From contig CALYLO010000009.1 in assembly GCA_944800085.1 (NCBI GenBank), positions 341,388-405,387 on the forward strand: a stretch of DNA of 64,000 nt, given 5' to 3'. The notes beneath the pieces were generated by a model. It made no database searches. It had not been told where the DNA came from and saw only the letters and a program-made list of their open reading frames with translations. A program made the translations under genes and the position numbers. Of this stretch, positions 1-7,583 are shown piece after piece. Numbering within the stretch: the stretch's first letter is position 1; every line of letters begins with the position of its first letter. The DNA comes from Paenibacillus melissococcoides. GTDB taxonomy: Bacteria > Bacillota > Bacilli > Paenibacillales > Paenibacillaceae.

Positions 1-1
1 C

Positions 2-2107
2 CAACGGACGATCGAGCTGTTGGATGAAGGGAACACGATCCCGTTCATCGCCCGGTACCGCAAGGAGATGACGGGGGAACTGGATGAGACGCAGCTCCGG
101 ACGCTGGACGAGCGGCTCGGTTATTTGCGGGGCCTGGAGGAACGCAAGCGCGAGGTGCTCCGGCTCATCAACGAGCAGGGGAAGCTGACGAAGCCGCTGC
201 TCGAGTCGATTGTCCAGGCCGCGAAGCTGCAGGAAGTGGAGGATCTGTACCGCCCTTACCGGCAGAAGCGCAAGACGCGCGCCAGCGTGGCGAAGGAACG
301 CGGGCTCGAGCCGTTGGCGCAGTGGATTCTCTCCTTGCCGAAGCAGGGCGATCCGCTGCGGGAGGCGTCCGCTTATGTAAATGAAGAGAAAGGCGTTCCT
401 GCCGCCGAGGATGCGCTGCAGGGCGCTCAGGATATTATCGCGGAGATGCTGGGCGACGATCCGGATATACGCGCCTGGGTACGCCGGTATACGATGGATC
501 AGGGCGTTATTCGCACCGAAGCGAAGGATAAAGAGCAGGAATCGGTCTATGAGATGTACTATGAGTATTCGGAGCCGGTCAAGCGGCTGCCGTCCCACCG
601 CATTCTGGCCATGAACCGGGGGGAGAGAGAGGACGTCCTGAAGGTCGCGCTCGATGTTCCCGTGGACAAGATCGTAGCGTATATGAGCAAGCGCACGATT
701 CGGGGCGCTTCGGTCGTGAACGACTTGCTTCAAGCGACGATCGAGGATGCTTATAAGCGCCTGATCGCGCCTTCGATTGAGCGGGAAGTGCGTGGGGAAC
801 TGACGGAGAAGGCGGAGGAGCAGGCCATTCAAGTATTCGCGCAAAATCTGCGCAGTCTGCTGCTGCAGCCGCCGGTGCGGGGGCAAACCGTGCTTGGCGT
901 CGACCCGGCCTTCCGGACCGGGTGCAAGCTGGCGGTGGTCGACGAGACAGGCAAGCTGCTGGAGGTAGCGGTCACCTATCCGACCGCCCCGCATCATAAG
1001 ACGGAGGAAGCCGTCAAGACGTTCAACCGGCTTGCGGGTACTTACCGGGTCGGCCTGGTCGTCATCGGCAACGGCACGGCCTCGCGCGAGACCGAGCAAT
1101 TCGTCGCCGACTGGATTCAATCCCGTCCGGACTTGAAGCTTCATTACGCGATTGTCAGCGAAGCGGGGGCGAGCGTCTACTCGGCTTCGAAGCTGGCGGC
1201 CGAGGAGTTCCCGAGCCTCGATGTCGCGGAGCGGAGCGCCGTGTCGATCGCCCGGCGGCTGCAGGATCCGCTCGCCGAGCTGGTGAAGATCGACCCGAAG
1301 GCGATCGGCGTCGGGCAATATCAGCACGATGTCGCGCAGAAGCGCCTGGAGGAGAGTCTGGGCGCCGTCGTGGAGTCTGCGGTCAACCACGTCGGGGTCG
1401 ACGTCAATACGGCCTCCCCGTCGCTGTTGTCCTATGTATCTGGCATCAATGCGACGCTGGCCAAAAATATCGTCAAGCACCGCGAGGAGAACGGCAAATT
1501 CACCGAGCGCAAGCAGCTGTCCAAGGTCGCCCGCCTCGGGCCGAAGGCGTTCCAGCAATGCGTCGGATTTCTTCGCATTCCGGACGGCGCGCATCCGCTG
1601 GACAATACGCCGATTCACCCGGAATCGTATCCGGTGGTCGACCGGCTGTTCGCCGAGCTCGGGGTCAGTCCCGACAAGATCGGCACGCCTGAGCTGGCCG
1701 AGAAGCTCCGCAAGGTGGACGTGAACGGCTGTGCGGAACGGCTGGAAGTGGGCGTGCCGACCTTGAAGGACATTATCGACAGCTTGCTCCGTCCGGGCCG
1801 CGACCCGCGGGAGGAGCTGCCTCCGGTCGTGTTCCGTACGGACGTGCTTCAGATTGAAGATTTGAAGCCGGGCATGGAATTGAAGGGAACGGTCCGCAAT
1901 GTGATTGACTTCGGCGCCTTCGTCGACATCGGCATCAAAAACGACGGCCTGGTGCATATCTCGCAGCTGAGCGACCGGTATGTGAAGCATCCGCTCGATG
2001 TCGTGTCCGTCGGAGACAATGTCACGGTATGGGTGCTGTCCGTCGATGTGAAAAAAGGGCGCGTCGGCTTGACGATGAAGCGCTCCAGCGTCGATAACCT
2101 GCAATAA
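2..2107 (+). CDS. tex: Tex-family RNA-binding transcription accessory protein (5' end outside window)
   Basis: Reading frame is open from base 2, so the amino terminus lies off the left edge; 702 codons are visible of the roughly 720-780 usual for Tex. Seen in order: the helical Tex N-terminal region, a YqgF/RNase H-like fold starting at VLGVDPAFRTGCKLAVVDE (about residue 295), a helix-hairpin-helix stretch around LSYVSGINATLAKNIVKHRE, and a C-terminal S1 domain (GTVRNVIDFGAFVDIGIKND, about residue 620 on). The family is a cytoplasmic nucleic-acid-binding factor affecting transcription and RNA processing; no enzymatic reaction is firmly assigned. It is followed by a GC-rich hairpin and by the convergent cmpA. 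Confident assignment. Confidence 0.96.
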   Translation, partial: QRTIELLDEGNTIPFIARYRKEMTGELDETQLRTLDERLGYLRGLEERKREVLRLINEQGKLTKPLLESIVQAAKLQEVEDLYRPYRQKRKTRASVAKERGLEPLAQWILSLPKQGDPLREASAYVNEEKGVPAAEDALQGAQDIIAEMLGDDPDIRAWVRRYTMDQGVIRTEAKDKEQESVYEMYYEYSEPVKRLPSHRILAMNRGEREDVLKVALDVPVDKIVAYMSKRTIRGASVVNDLLQATIEDAYKRLIAPSIEREVRGELTEKAEEQAIQVFAQNLRSLLLQPPVRGQTVLGVDPAFRTGCKLAVVDETGKLLEVAVTYPTAPHHKTEEAVKTFNRLAGTYRVGLVVIGNGTASRETEQFVADWIQSRPDLKLHYAIVSEAGASVYSASKLAAEEFPSLDVAERSAVSIARRLQDPLAELVKIDPKAIGVGQYQHDVAQKRLEESLGAVVESAVNHVGVDVNTASPSLLSYVSGINATLAKNIVKHREENGKFTERKQLSKVARLGPKAFQQCVGFLRIPDGAHPLDNTPIHPESYPVVDRLFAELGVSPDKIGTPELAEKLRKVDVNGCAERLEVGVPTLKDIIDSLLRPGRDPREELPPVVFRTDVLQIEDLKPGMELKGTVRNVIDFGAFVDIGIKNDGLVHISQLSDRYVKHPLDVVSVGDNVTVWVLSVDVKKGRVGLTMKRSSVDNLQ

Positions 2108-2140
2108 GAATCGCGCGCTTGCAAGCACGCGAACGCAAAT

Positions 2141-2186
2141 AAGCCCCCGCTGCCGTCCGTCGCATAGACGGGCGCCGCGGGGGCTT
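2141..2186. terminator. Hairpin between convergent tex and cmpA
   Basis: Ten-base perfect arms AAGCCCCCGC / GCGGGGGCTT enclose a secondary-structure-rich loop. There is no long T-run on either side, so it is probably a bidirectional but imperfect terminator for the convergent pair. Confidence 0.6.
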
Positions 2187-2259
2187 CATTCGATCGGGTT
2201 ACGGCTGCCGTTCGGACATGTCCTCAGACGCCTTGGACTTGTGGAAATAGCGCTTGCAT

Positions 2260-2379
2260 TTACGGATGAACGCGCTGCTTCGAACGATAAAAAAACCAGC
2301 ACTCATTCAACAGCTTAATCTGGCGGCGGTCCTTCTTGTGAAAGGCGCGCATCAACTGGTTGCATAACCATTGCGGCAT
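2260..2379 (-). CDS. cmpA: CmpA-like cortex morphogenetic protein
   Basis: A 39-residue leftward gene with a GGAGGG ribosome site 6 bases before ATG. It begins MPQWLCNQLMRAF and contains IKLLNECWFFYR, which is the signature of the very small CmpA family (37 aa in Bacillus subtilis). Known role: CmpA is made in the mother cell during sporulation and acts as an adaptor that promotes ClpXP degradation of SpoIVA in defective forespores, a spore-envelope quality check. It runs opposite to tex and shares the hairpin at 2141-2186. Its presence supports a spore-former. The start is unambiguous; the C-terminus (KQRVHP) is slightly longer than in Bacillus. Confidence 0.85.
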   Translation of the reverse strand: MPQWLCNQLMRAFHKKDRRQIKLLNECWFFYRSKQRVHP

Positions 2380-2561
2380 GAGTATCCCTCCTTCAGCCCG
2401 GGGACGAAGATTCTTCGTTGTAACGCTATCTTATGGGCTGCCGCCGCATTTGGTGCAGGTCCGACGCAAAAAACCGGAACGAGGCGGCGGGCTTCGTTCC
2501 GGTTAGGATCGGTTGTCGCTTATTCGATTCATCGCTTGCGGGTTGTCCTGCTGACATTCCG

Positions 2562-2927
2562 CTATTGGATGCCGGCCGCTTCGGCCTCCTCCTCGTACCA
2601 TTGCTCCATCTGGGCCTGCAGCGCCCGTATCTCCGTCAGCAGCGCGATGAGGGGATAATGCTCCTCTTGAATTCCGGCGAAGGCCTGCTCCAGCCGGTTC
2701 ATATATTCGAGTCCGTTGACCGTGCGCGCATCCTCCTGAAGCAGGTCCAACCGCTCGCATTCCGCGATCGCCACGGGCAGCTTCGGCACCCGTTCCGCTG
2801 TCAGCTTACTGATTTCCTTATGCAAGCGCAGATTCAGCGCGCTCAGTTGGTACGCGTATTCGGCAGGCATCTCGACGAATTCCCAGTCGCTCCCCAGTTG
2901 AAACAGAATATAGCGCATCTTCGCCAT
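2562..2927 (-). CDS. Conserved hypothetical 121-aa protein, divergent from sprT
   Basis: Start chosen at the ATG giving MAKMRYILFQLGSDWEF because GAGAGGG lies 8 bases upstream; a longer open frame would run into the sprT promoter. The protein is soluble and predicted largely helical, with charged and Leu/Gln-rich stretches (ERLDLLQEDARTVNGLEYMNR, ALLTEIRALQAQMEQWYEEE) and no catalytic motif, signal peptide or membrane segment that I recognise. Its promoter overlaps head-on with that of sprT around a shared palindrome, so the two are probably co-controlled. Function unknown. Confidence 0.7.
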   Translation of the reverse strand: MAKMRYILFQLGSDWEFVEMPAEYAYQLSALNLRLHKEISKLTAERVPKLPVAIAECERLDLLQEDARTVNGLEYMNRLEQAFAGIQEEHYPLIALLTEIRALQAQMEQWYEEEAEAAGIQ

Positions 2928-2961
2928 CCGGCAATCCCTCTCTTCATCCGCAATTCTACTC

Positions 2962-2990
2962 TTGACAGTGTACTGGACTTCCAGTACAAA
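2962..2990 (+). promoter_or_regulatory. SigA-type promoter for sprT
   Basis: TTGACA (2962-2967), 17-base spacer, TACAAA (2985-2990), about 28 bases before the sprT ATG. Confidence 0.75.
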
Positions 2991-2995
2991 TTCAA
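2967..2995 (-). promoter_or_regulatory. SigA-type promoter for the leftward hypothetical gene, overlapping the sprT promoter
   Basis: On the minus strand TTGAAT (2995-2990), 17-base spacer, TACACT (2972-2967). It occupies almost the same bases as the rightward promoter. Confidence 0.6.
2970..2987. promoter_or_regulatory. 18-bp palindromic operator candidate shared by two divergent promoters
   Basis: GTACTGGA-CT-TCCAGTAC: perfect 8-bp arms filling the spacers of both overlapping promoters. No cognate regulator is evident nearby. Confidence 0.55.
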
Positions 2996-3017
2996 GTAGG
3001 GAAGCAGGGTGATACAG

Positions 3018-3515
3018 ATGACCTATACGAACCAATCGCTGCAGCAATGGGTGGAGGAGGTGTCCCTGCGCGACTTCGGCAAGCCGTTCCGGCATCAGGC
3101 CCGTTATAACGGGCGGCTCAAGTCGACGGGAGGCCGCTACCTATTAGCCTCGCATCATATCGAGATCAACCCGAAGCAGCTGGAGGTCTTCGGCGAGGAG
3201 GAAGTCGAACGGATTATCAAGCATGAGCTGTGTCATTACCATCTTCATCTGGAAGGAAGAGGCTACCGGCACCGCGACCGCGAATTCAAGGAGCTGCTCC
3301 AGGCCGTGGGGGGCTCGCGTTACTGCCGTTCCTTGCCCGGAACGGAGGGCAAGCGCGGGCTGCCTTACCGCTATCGCTTGGAATGCGTCGATTGCCGCCA
3401 CACCTATCTCCGCAAGCGGAGAGTGGATGTGACGAAATATGTGTGCGGCCGCTGCCGGGGCAAGCTCCGGCTCGTGCCGGTCCGCACAGAGACGGGGAGG
3501 AAGGATCATGGCTAA
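3018..3515 (+). CDS. sprT: SprT-family zinc metalloprotease-like protein
   Basis: 165 aa from the ATG at 3018 (AGGGTGA 5 bases upstream; a GTG 9 bases earlier is possible). The SprT-like domain carries the metal-binding HELCHYHLH motif around residue 68, and a C-terminal zinc ribbon has CVDC (about 122-125) and CGRC (about 141-144). B. subtilis YdcK is the same family and size; eukaryotic Spartan shares the protease core, but the bacterial substrate is not established. The stop overlaps the start of the next gene, so the two are probably translated together. Confidence 0.9.
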   Translation: MTYTNQSLQQWVEEVSLRDFGKPFRHQARYNGRLKSTGGRYLLASHHIEINPKQLEVFGEEEVERIIKHELCHYHLHLEGRGYRHRDREFKELLQAVGGSRYCRSLPGTEGKRGLPYRYRLECVDCRHTYLRKRRVDVTKYVCGRCRGKLRLVPVRTETGRKDHG

Positions 3516-4329
3516 GCTGGAAGGGAAAACGATTGTCATCACGGGGCCTCGCAAGGCGGAGGAAATGTCCGCGCTCGTGCGCAAGCAGGGCGGCACGCCT
3601 TGGGTGAGGCCGACGCAAGGAACGATGCTCGAGGGCTTCGACCGGCTGGAGGCGGAAGTCGACCGGCTGCTGGAGGCGCCGGTGTCGCTGGCCGTCTGGA
3701 CGACGGGCATGGGCTTGGACAGGCTGCTGGAAGCGGCCCGCGAAGCAGGCAAGGAGCAGGCGTTCCTGCGCAAGATGGCGGAGATGAAGCACGCGGCGCG
3801 CGGATACAAGACGGTGAATGCGCTGAAGCGAATCGGCATCGCGCCCGCCTTCCGGGATGACGACGGCTCGACAGCCGGGCTGCTGCGATCGCTGGACGCG
3901 AGCGGGACCGGCTTGGCCGGGCGGCTCGTCTCGCTCCAGCTCCACGGCGATCCGGCCCCGGCGCTGGTTGCGTATTTCAAGCAAGCGGGCGCCGATACGA
4001 TGGAGCTGATGCCGTATCGCCATACCCCGCCGCCGGAGGACGTTCTGCGCCGGCTTGCGGACGAGCTGCTCGCCGGGGAAGTGGATGCCGTCGCGGTCAC
4101 CAGCGCCCCGCAGGCGCGCTTCCTGTTCGAGTATGCGAAGCGGAACGGATTGACGGAGCGGCTCCTGGAGGTGTTCGCCAGCCGGACATGGATGGCCGCG
4201 GTCGGCAAAGTAACGGCGGCAGCCATCGTTGAGGAAGGGGTCAAGCGGATCATTGTCCCCGAAGAGGAGCGGATGGGCGCGCTTATCGTGGAGCTGGCCA
4301 AGCATTTCGGGAAGGAGAGCGGGGAGTAG
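3508..4329 (+). CDS. Uroporphyrinogen-III synthase (HemD-family), stand-alone copy
   Basis: 273 aa; ATG at 3508 has a GGGAGGAAGG site and overlaps the sprT stop. The N-terminus (KTIVITGPRKAEEMSALVRK) and the C-terminal half (AVTSAPQARFLFEYAKRNGL, VAAVGKVTAAAI) match the two-lobed HemD fold that cyclises hydroxymethylbilane to uroporphyrinogen III. It is not in a hemAXCDBL cluster here, so it may be a paralogue with a related role; catalysis in HemD is mainly conformational, so no key residue can be checked. Confidence 0.8.
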   Translation: MAKLEGKTIVITGPRKAEEMSALVRKQGGTPWVRPTQGTMLEGFDRLEAEVDRLLEAPVSLAVWTTGMGLDRLLEAAREAGKEQAFLRKMAEMKHAARGYKTVNALKRIGIAPAFRDDDGSTAGLLRSLDASGTGLAGRLVSLQLHGDPAPALVAYFKQAGADTMELMPYRHTPPPEDVLRRLADELLAGEVDAVAVTSAPQARFLFEYAKRNGLTERLLEVFASRTWMAAVGKVTAAAIVEEGVKRIIVPEEERMGALIVELAKHFGKESGE

Positions 4330-4338
4330 GCCATGGGA

Positions 4339-4371
4339 GGGAGATGACAGGGAACACGAAATTCATCTCCC
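4339..4371 (+). terminator. Hairpin after the HemD-like gene
   Basis: Nine-base arms GGGAGATGA / TCATCTCCC; no T-run, so termination strength is uncertain. Confidence 0.45.
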
Positions 4372-4376
4372 CCTGC

Positions 4377-4405
4377 TTGACATCTGTTCTATCCTGTGAT
4401 ACATT
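4377..4405 (+). promoter_or_regulatory. SigA promoter of the tRNA-Asn/tRNA-Ser unit
   Basis: TTGACA (4377-4382), 17-base spacer, TACATT (4400-4405), ending 12 bases before the mature tRNA-Asn. Confidence 0.8.
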
Positions 4406-4417
4406 AATACTTGTCAT

Positions 4418-4493
4418 TCCCCGATAGCTCAGTCGGTAGAGCACTCGGCTGTTAACCGAGTTGTCACAGGTTCGAGTCCTGTTCGGGGAGCCA
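4418..4493 (+). tRNA. tRNA-Asn (GTT)
   Basis: Acceptor TCCCCGA pairs with TCGGGGA. The anticodon loop reads CTGTTAA with GTT, the T-loop is TTCGAGT, and CCA is encoded. Confidence 0.97.
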
Positions 4494-4502
4494 TTTTTAT
4501 AC

Positions 4503-4591
4503 GGAGAGGTACCCAAGAGGCCGAAGGGGGCGCTTTGCTAAAGCGTTAGGGTGTAACAGCCGCGAGGGTTCGAATCCCTCTCTCTCCGCCA
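4503..4591 (+). tRNA. tRNA-Ser (GCT)
   Basis: Acceptor GGAGAGG / TCTCTCC, anticodon loop TTGCTAA (GCT), long variable arm (GTTAGGGTGTAACAGC region) as expected for tRNA-Ser, T-arm GAGGG-TTCGAAT-CCCTC, CCA encoded. It follows tRNA-Asn by 9 bases, so the two are one transcript. Confidence 0.97.
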
Positions 4592-4608
4592 CTTATGATT
4601 TCAACAAC

Positions 4609-4630
4609 AAGTCCCGCAAGGGATTTTTTT
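4609..4630 (+). terminator. Intrinsic terminator of the tRNA-Asn/Ser unit
   Basis: Short stem AAGTCCC-GCAA-GGGATTT followed by a T7 run. Confidence 0.8.
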
Positions 4631-4641
4631 GTTATCTCCGA

Positions 4642-4655
4642 TGTAAGCGTTTACT
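4642..4655 (+). promoter_or_regulatory. cre box (CcpA site) upstream of the AraC regulator
   Basis: TGTAAGCGTTTACT fits the Bacillus cre consensus TGWAARCGYTWNCW at every position. It lies 28 bases before the regulator ATG, a position expected for carbon-catabolite repression. Confidence 0.75.
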
Positions 4656-4683
4656 TATGATGGTTCAAGCAAGGGAGGCCCCT

Positions 4684-6930
4684 ATGATGAATGCCAAGCG
4701 ATGGTTCTACCGTCTGCTGCTCTCGTATATGCCCGTGTTCATCATCGTCGTCAGCTTCTTGTTCTTCGTCTTCTTCCAGACGCTGAGCGAACAGAGCCGG
4801 AATGACGCCATGCACACCAACGCCTCGCTTCTGCTCCAGACGCTGCGCGCGACCGATGCCTCGCTGAAAGCCATCGATCAGACGCTGGTCTCCGAAGTGG
4901 TGAACTCGCCGGAACTTGCCCAATTTTTTCAACCAACGGCGGATGACGAGGTTCCGCTCCATTTGCGAATCATGAAGCTGATGCGGCGAATGAGTGCCAT
5001 CTACCCGCTTATCGACTCGATCTACCTCGTCCGCTTCCAGGACGGCAAAGTGCTCAGCAGCAGCAAGGAATGGAGCCTGGAGCAGTATCTTGACCGGGAA
5101 TTCATTGAGAAGAACCGGAATCTGAAGAGCACCGACTCTCCCTGGATTGGAGCGCGGCCGTTCAAGGAATTCGACTTCCAGGAACCGAAGCGCGTCATCT
5201 CGCTTGTGCGCAGCGTGCCGAATTCAGGCGGAAGCGGCGGGATGGTCGTCGTCAATGTCGCTGCCGCATCGGTTGCCTCGATGATGAAGGACTGGTACGG
5301 AACCGAATTGAACAGCATCCGCATTATGGATGGGGAAGCGAATGATCTTCTGTTTGATGATACCGGTAACTCTCCGGGGAAAAACTCCAAGGTCGTCTCG
5401 AATTACATGTCTCCCTATACCGGTTGGGTATATGAGAGCGGGTTCCGACAGGATAAGGCCGTGCTGTCCCTCGATCGGTGGTTCAATGTGTGGATGATCG
5501 GGGGGATGGCGCTGCTGCTCGCTGCGGCGGCCTGGATCGTCTATGTGACCCACCGCCATTATCAGCCGATCGCGAAGCTGGTGAACCGCGTGAACGAGCT
5601 CGCCGCGACTCCGGCCTCGAAGCGGACGGACACGGGCCGCTGGGATGAATTCGCGGTCATCGAATCGGCGCTGGACCGCATGTTCGCGGAGCGGGATGAG
5701 TCTGTCGAGCGGGGGAAGAAGGATGCGGTCTTCCTGCGCAACTATACGTTCCGTCAATGGCTGGACGGGACGTACGAGGATCATCCGCTCGGAACGGCCC
5801 AGCATATCGATGTGCCGCTCGCGTCCGATCGGCCATGCCTTGTCGCCGTGCTGGAGCTCGACAACTACGCCGCCTTCGTTCAGGCGTATTCGAAGCGGGA
5901 CAGGTTCCTCCTCCAGTATGCAGCCAAGTCCGCATGCCAGGAGACGGCCGCTCAGCACGGCTGGTCCCTGTGGGCGGACTGGCTGACCGGAGAGCGGCTG
6001 GCGATGCTGTGGCAGCCGCCGGAGCGTGGCGAAGGGGAGCCGGCTGCACGCGGCGAGGCCGAACGCCGGCTGGCGGCGATGATGCACGATATGCTGGGGT
6101 GGATTAACGGCTACCTGAACTGGACGGCAACGGCAGGCATCGGCGGCACGGCGCCGTCGATCCGGGCGATTCCGCAGGCGCTCGATCAAGCGCTGCGCGC
6201 CTTGAGCCGGAAGATGACCTGCGGCTCGAATCAGGTTTTGATCGAGGAGGAGCTGCGCCGGGATCCGCCGGATTTGCAGCCGTTGGCGCGCTTGCTCGCC
6301 CACAGTCTGACGGGAACGGCCGCGGATCGCGAGGCCCGCCTGTCGGAATGGGTGGAGCTGCTCCGCGCCGGGCGGCTGACCCGGGAGGAGGTTCGCCATG
6401 CCTGCCGCCAATGGGTGCCGGATGTGGCGCGCCGCTTGAAGATCGCGGGGGAAGAAGCGCCGGAAGCGGCCTGGCTGGAGCGGCTGGATGCATGCCTGAC
6501 GCTGGAGGAGCTGGCGCGGACGCTGCGGGACGGGCTGGAGCGGGCGGCGGAGCGCGTGGCCTGCGCCGATCAGGAGCGCAACGCCCGGCTTATCGGCCGC
6601 GTGCAGGCCTATGTGCAGGAGCACTACGCGAATCCGCAAATGTCGCTGAATCTGCTGAGCGAGACGTTCGACATCGCGCCGAAGCTGCTGAGCAAAAGCT
6701 TCAAGGAAGTGACGGGCGAGAAATTCATCGATGTCCTGATCGGGTTGCGGCTGGAAGAAGCGAAGCGGCTGCTGCGGCAGACCGACCTGCCGGTGCAGGC
6801 GATTGCGGAGCGGATCGGATATGGAGGGGCGGTCTCCTTCAGCCGGGTATTCAAACGAATGGAAGGCATCTCTCCGGGAGAATACCGGAGCAGTCATAGC
6901 GCCGCCGCTTCGGCGGATAGGGCGCAATAA
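4684..6930 (+). CDS. Two-transmembrane AraC-family regulator of the adjacent sugar ABC operon
   Basis: 748 aa from the second of three possible ATGs (GGGAGG 6-7 bases upstream). A transmembrane helix (about 14-35, YMPVFIIVVSFLFFVFF) and a second at about 268-290 (MIGGMALLLAAAAWIVYV) bracket an extracytoplasmic Cache-like sensor. A HAMP-like linker and a GGDEF-unrelated middle region follow, then a C-terminal AraC DNA-binding domain (about 640-735; LSETFDIAPKLLSKSFKEV and the second helix-turn-helix IGYGGAVSFSRVFKRMEGI). Such proteins in Paenibacillus usually sense a sugar outside the cell and control the LplB/YtcP/LipO genes beside them. That link is inferred here from position and from direct repeats at the permease promoter. 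Confidence 0.9.
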   Translation: MMNAKRWFYRLLLSYMPVFIIVVSFLFFVFFQTLSEQSRNDAMHTNASLLLQTLRATDASLKAIDQTLVSEVVNSPELAQFFQPTADDEVPLHLRIMKLMRRMSAIYPLIDSIYLVRFQDGKVLSSSKEWSLEQYLDREFIEKNRNLKSTDSPWIGARPFKEFDFQEPKRVISLVRSVPNSGGSGGMVVVNVAAASVASMMKDWYGTELNSIRIMDGEANDLLFDDTGNSPGKNSKVVSNYMSPYTGWVYESGFRQDKAVLSLDRWFNVWMIGGMALLLAAAAWIVYVTHRHYQPIAKLVNRVNELAATPASKRTDTGRWDEFAVIESALDRMFAERDESVERGKKDAVFLRNYTFRQWLDGTYEDHPLGTAQHIDVPLASDRPCLVAVLELDNYAAFVQAYSKRDRFLLQYAAKSACQETAAQHGWSLWADWLTGERLAMLWQPPERGEGEPAARGEAERRLAAMMHDMLGWINGYLNWTATAGIGGTAPSIRAIPQALDQALRALSRKMTCGSNQVLIEEELRRDPPDLQPLARLLAHSLTGTAADREARLSEWVELLRAGRLTREEVRHACRQWVPDVARRLKIAGEEAPEAAWLERLDACLTLEELARTLRDGLERAAERVACADQERNARLIGRVQAYVQEHYANPQMSLNLLSETFDIAPKLLSKSFKEVTGEKFIDVLIGLRLEEAKRLLRQTDLPVQAIAERIGYGGAVSFSRVFKRMEGISPGEYRSSHSAAASADRAQ

Positions 6931-6937
6931 ATGAATG

Positions 6938-6963
6938 GGGCGCCGTGGATGCGGCGCCCTTTT
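6938..6963 (+). terminator. Terminator of the AraC regulator gene
   Basis: GGGCGCCG-TGGATG-CGGCGCCC followed by TTTT. Confidence 0.85.
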
Positions 6964-6986
6964 GGCGTTCACGGGGAGTGCGAAAG

Positions 6987-7002
6987 CCTGCAAAAGTGCA
7001 GG
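6987..7002. repeat. Short palindrome of a family recurring in the window
   Basis: CCTGCA-AAAG-TGCAGG. Relatives occur at 7101-7116 and, in the opposite orientation, inside the 49-bp repeats at 21717-21912. Confidence 0.5.
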
Positions 7003-7032
7003 AATGATCGCCAGCGGAACGGGAACTGGCAT

Positions 7033-7060
7033 AAAAAAGCTGCAGCAGTGCAGTTTTTTT
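7033..7060. terminator. Second, possibly bidirectional terminator in the regulator-permease gap
   Basis: Stem CTGCA-GCAG-TGCAG flanked by A6 on the left and T7 on the right, about 70 bases after the first terminator and with no gene between them. Confidence 0.6.
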
Positions 7061-7182
7061 GCCCGAAACGGTCCCGAACCGAGCGAAAACGGAGAGAATT
7101 CCTGTATGTTTGCAGGTTTGACTATTCCACGCCCCGGTGGTCCTGAAAAAGATGTGCTTTTACAGTTTTTAGGAGGATATCC

Positions 7183-7236
7183 GTGCGCGAATCCGAAAAT
7201 CGGGTGCTCCGGACCAGGCAGGTATTGGTCAGCTAA
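7183..7236 (+). CDS. Possible 17-codon leader ORF
   Basis: GTG start preceded by AGGAGG 7 bases upstream, coding VRESENRVLRTRQVLVS, then TAA. It lies in the leader/promoter region ahead of the permease operon. The strong ribosome site is the only support; it may be chance. Confidence 0.25.
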   Translation: MRESENRVLRTRQVLVS

Positions 7237-7298
7237 CGGTGTCCTGAACGCAAGGACATTCCCGCCAAGGAAGGGGCGGGCGAAAGTTATCAAGCGAA

Positions 7299-7379
7299 GG
7301 GAAAACGGTCAATTGACCTTTTCCGCAAGGGGAAGCGCGGCGGGAGAAAATGGTTCTTTGCCGGGAAAACGGTTGATTG
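7299..7379 (+). promoter_or_regulatory. Paired direct repeats, candidate AraC-regulator binding sites
   Basis: GGGAAAACGGTCAATTG (7299-7315) and GGGAAAACGGTTGATTG (7363-7379) differ at two positions and are 64 bp apart (about six helical turns). The second abuts the -35 region of the permease promoter, the geometry expected of an AraC-type activator. The first also contains the palindrome GGTCAATTGACC (7307-7318). Confidence 0.55.
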
Positions 7380-7406
7380 TGCGGCCGGAATTCCGTCGCC
7401 TATAAT
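7377..7406 (+). promoter_or_regulatory. Promoter of the sugar ABC transporter operon
   Basis: Poor -35 TTGTGC (7377-7382), 18-base spacer, perfect -10 TATAAT (7401-7406), typical of an activator-dependent promoter. A 9-bp hairpin GGCTTTCGG / CCGAAAGCC (7423-7449) lies in the 5' leader. Confidence 0.6.
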
Positions 7407-7583
7407 CAGACTCAACCCGGGAGGCTTTCGGCCCGGTTTACCGAAAGCCGAAACCTAATCTGCTGCTGCGCCATGCGCTTCGTTCGAAGAGGAAGAGCCT
7501 GCCATGGGATACGCAGAATTGAAAACGGTAACAATCTGCATTTATGCATCTAAATTATGCTTCGCACAAAGGAGGAATGCCCC

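Noticed and set aside
5224-7293. Long minus-strand open frame (689 codons) across the AraC regulator
   Set aside because: It is the GC-rich shadow of the regulator gene: low-complexity Arg/Gln/Pro text, no start signal.
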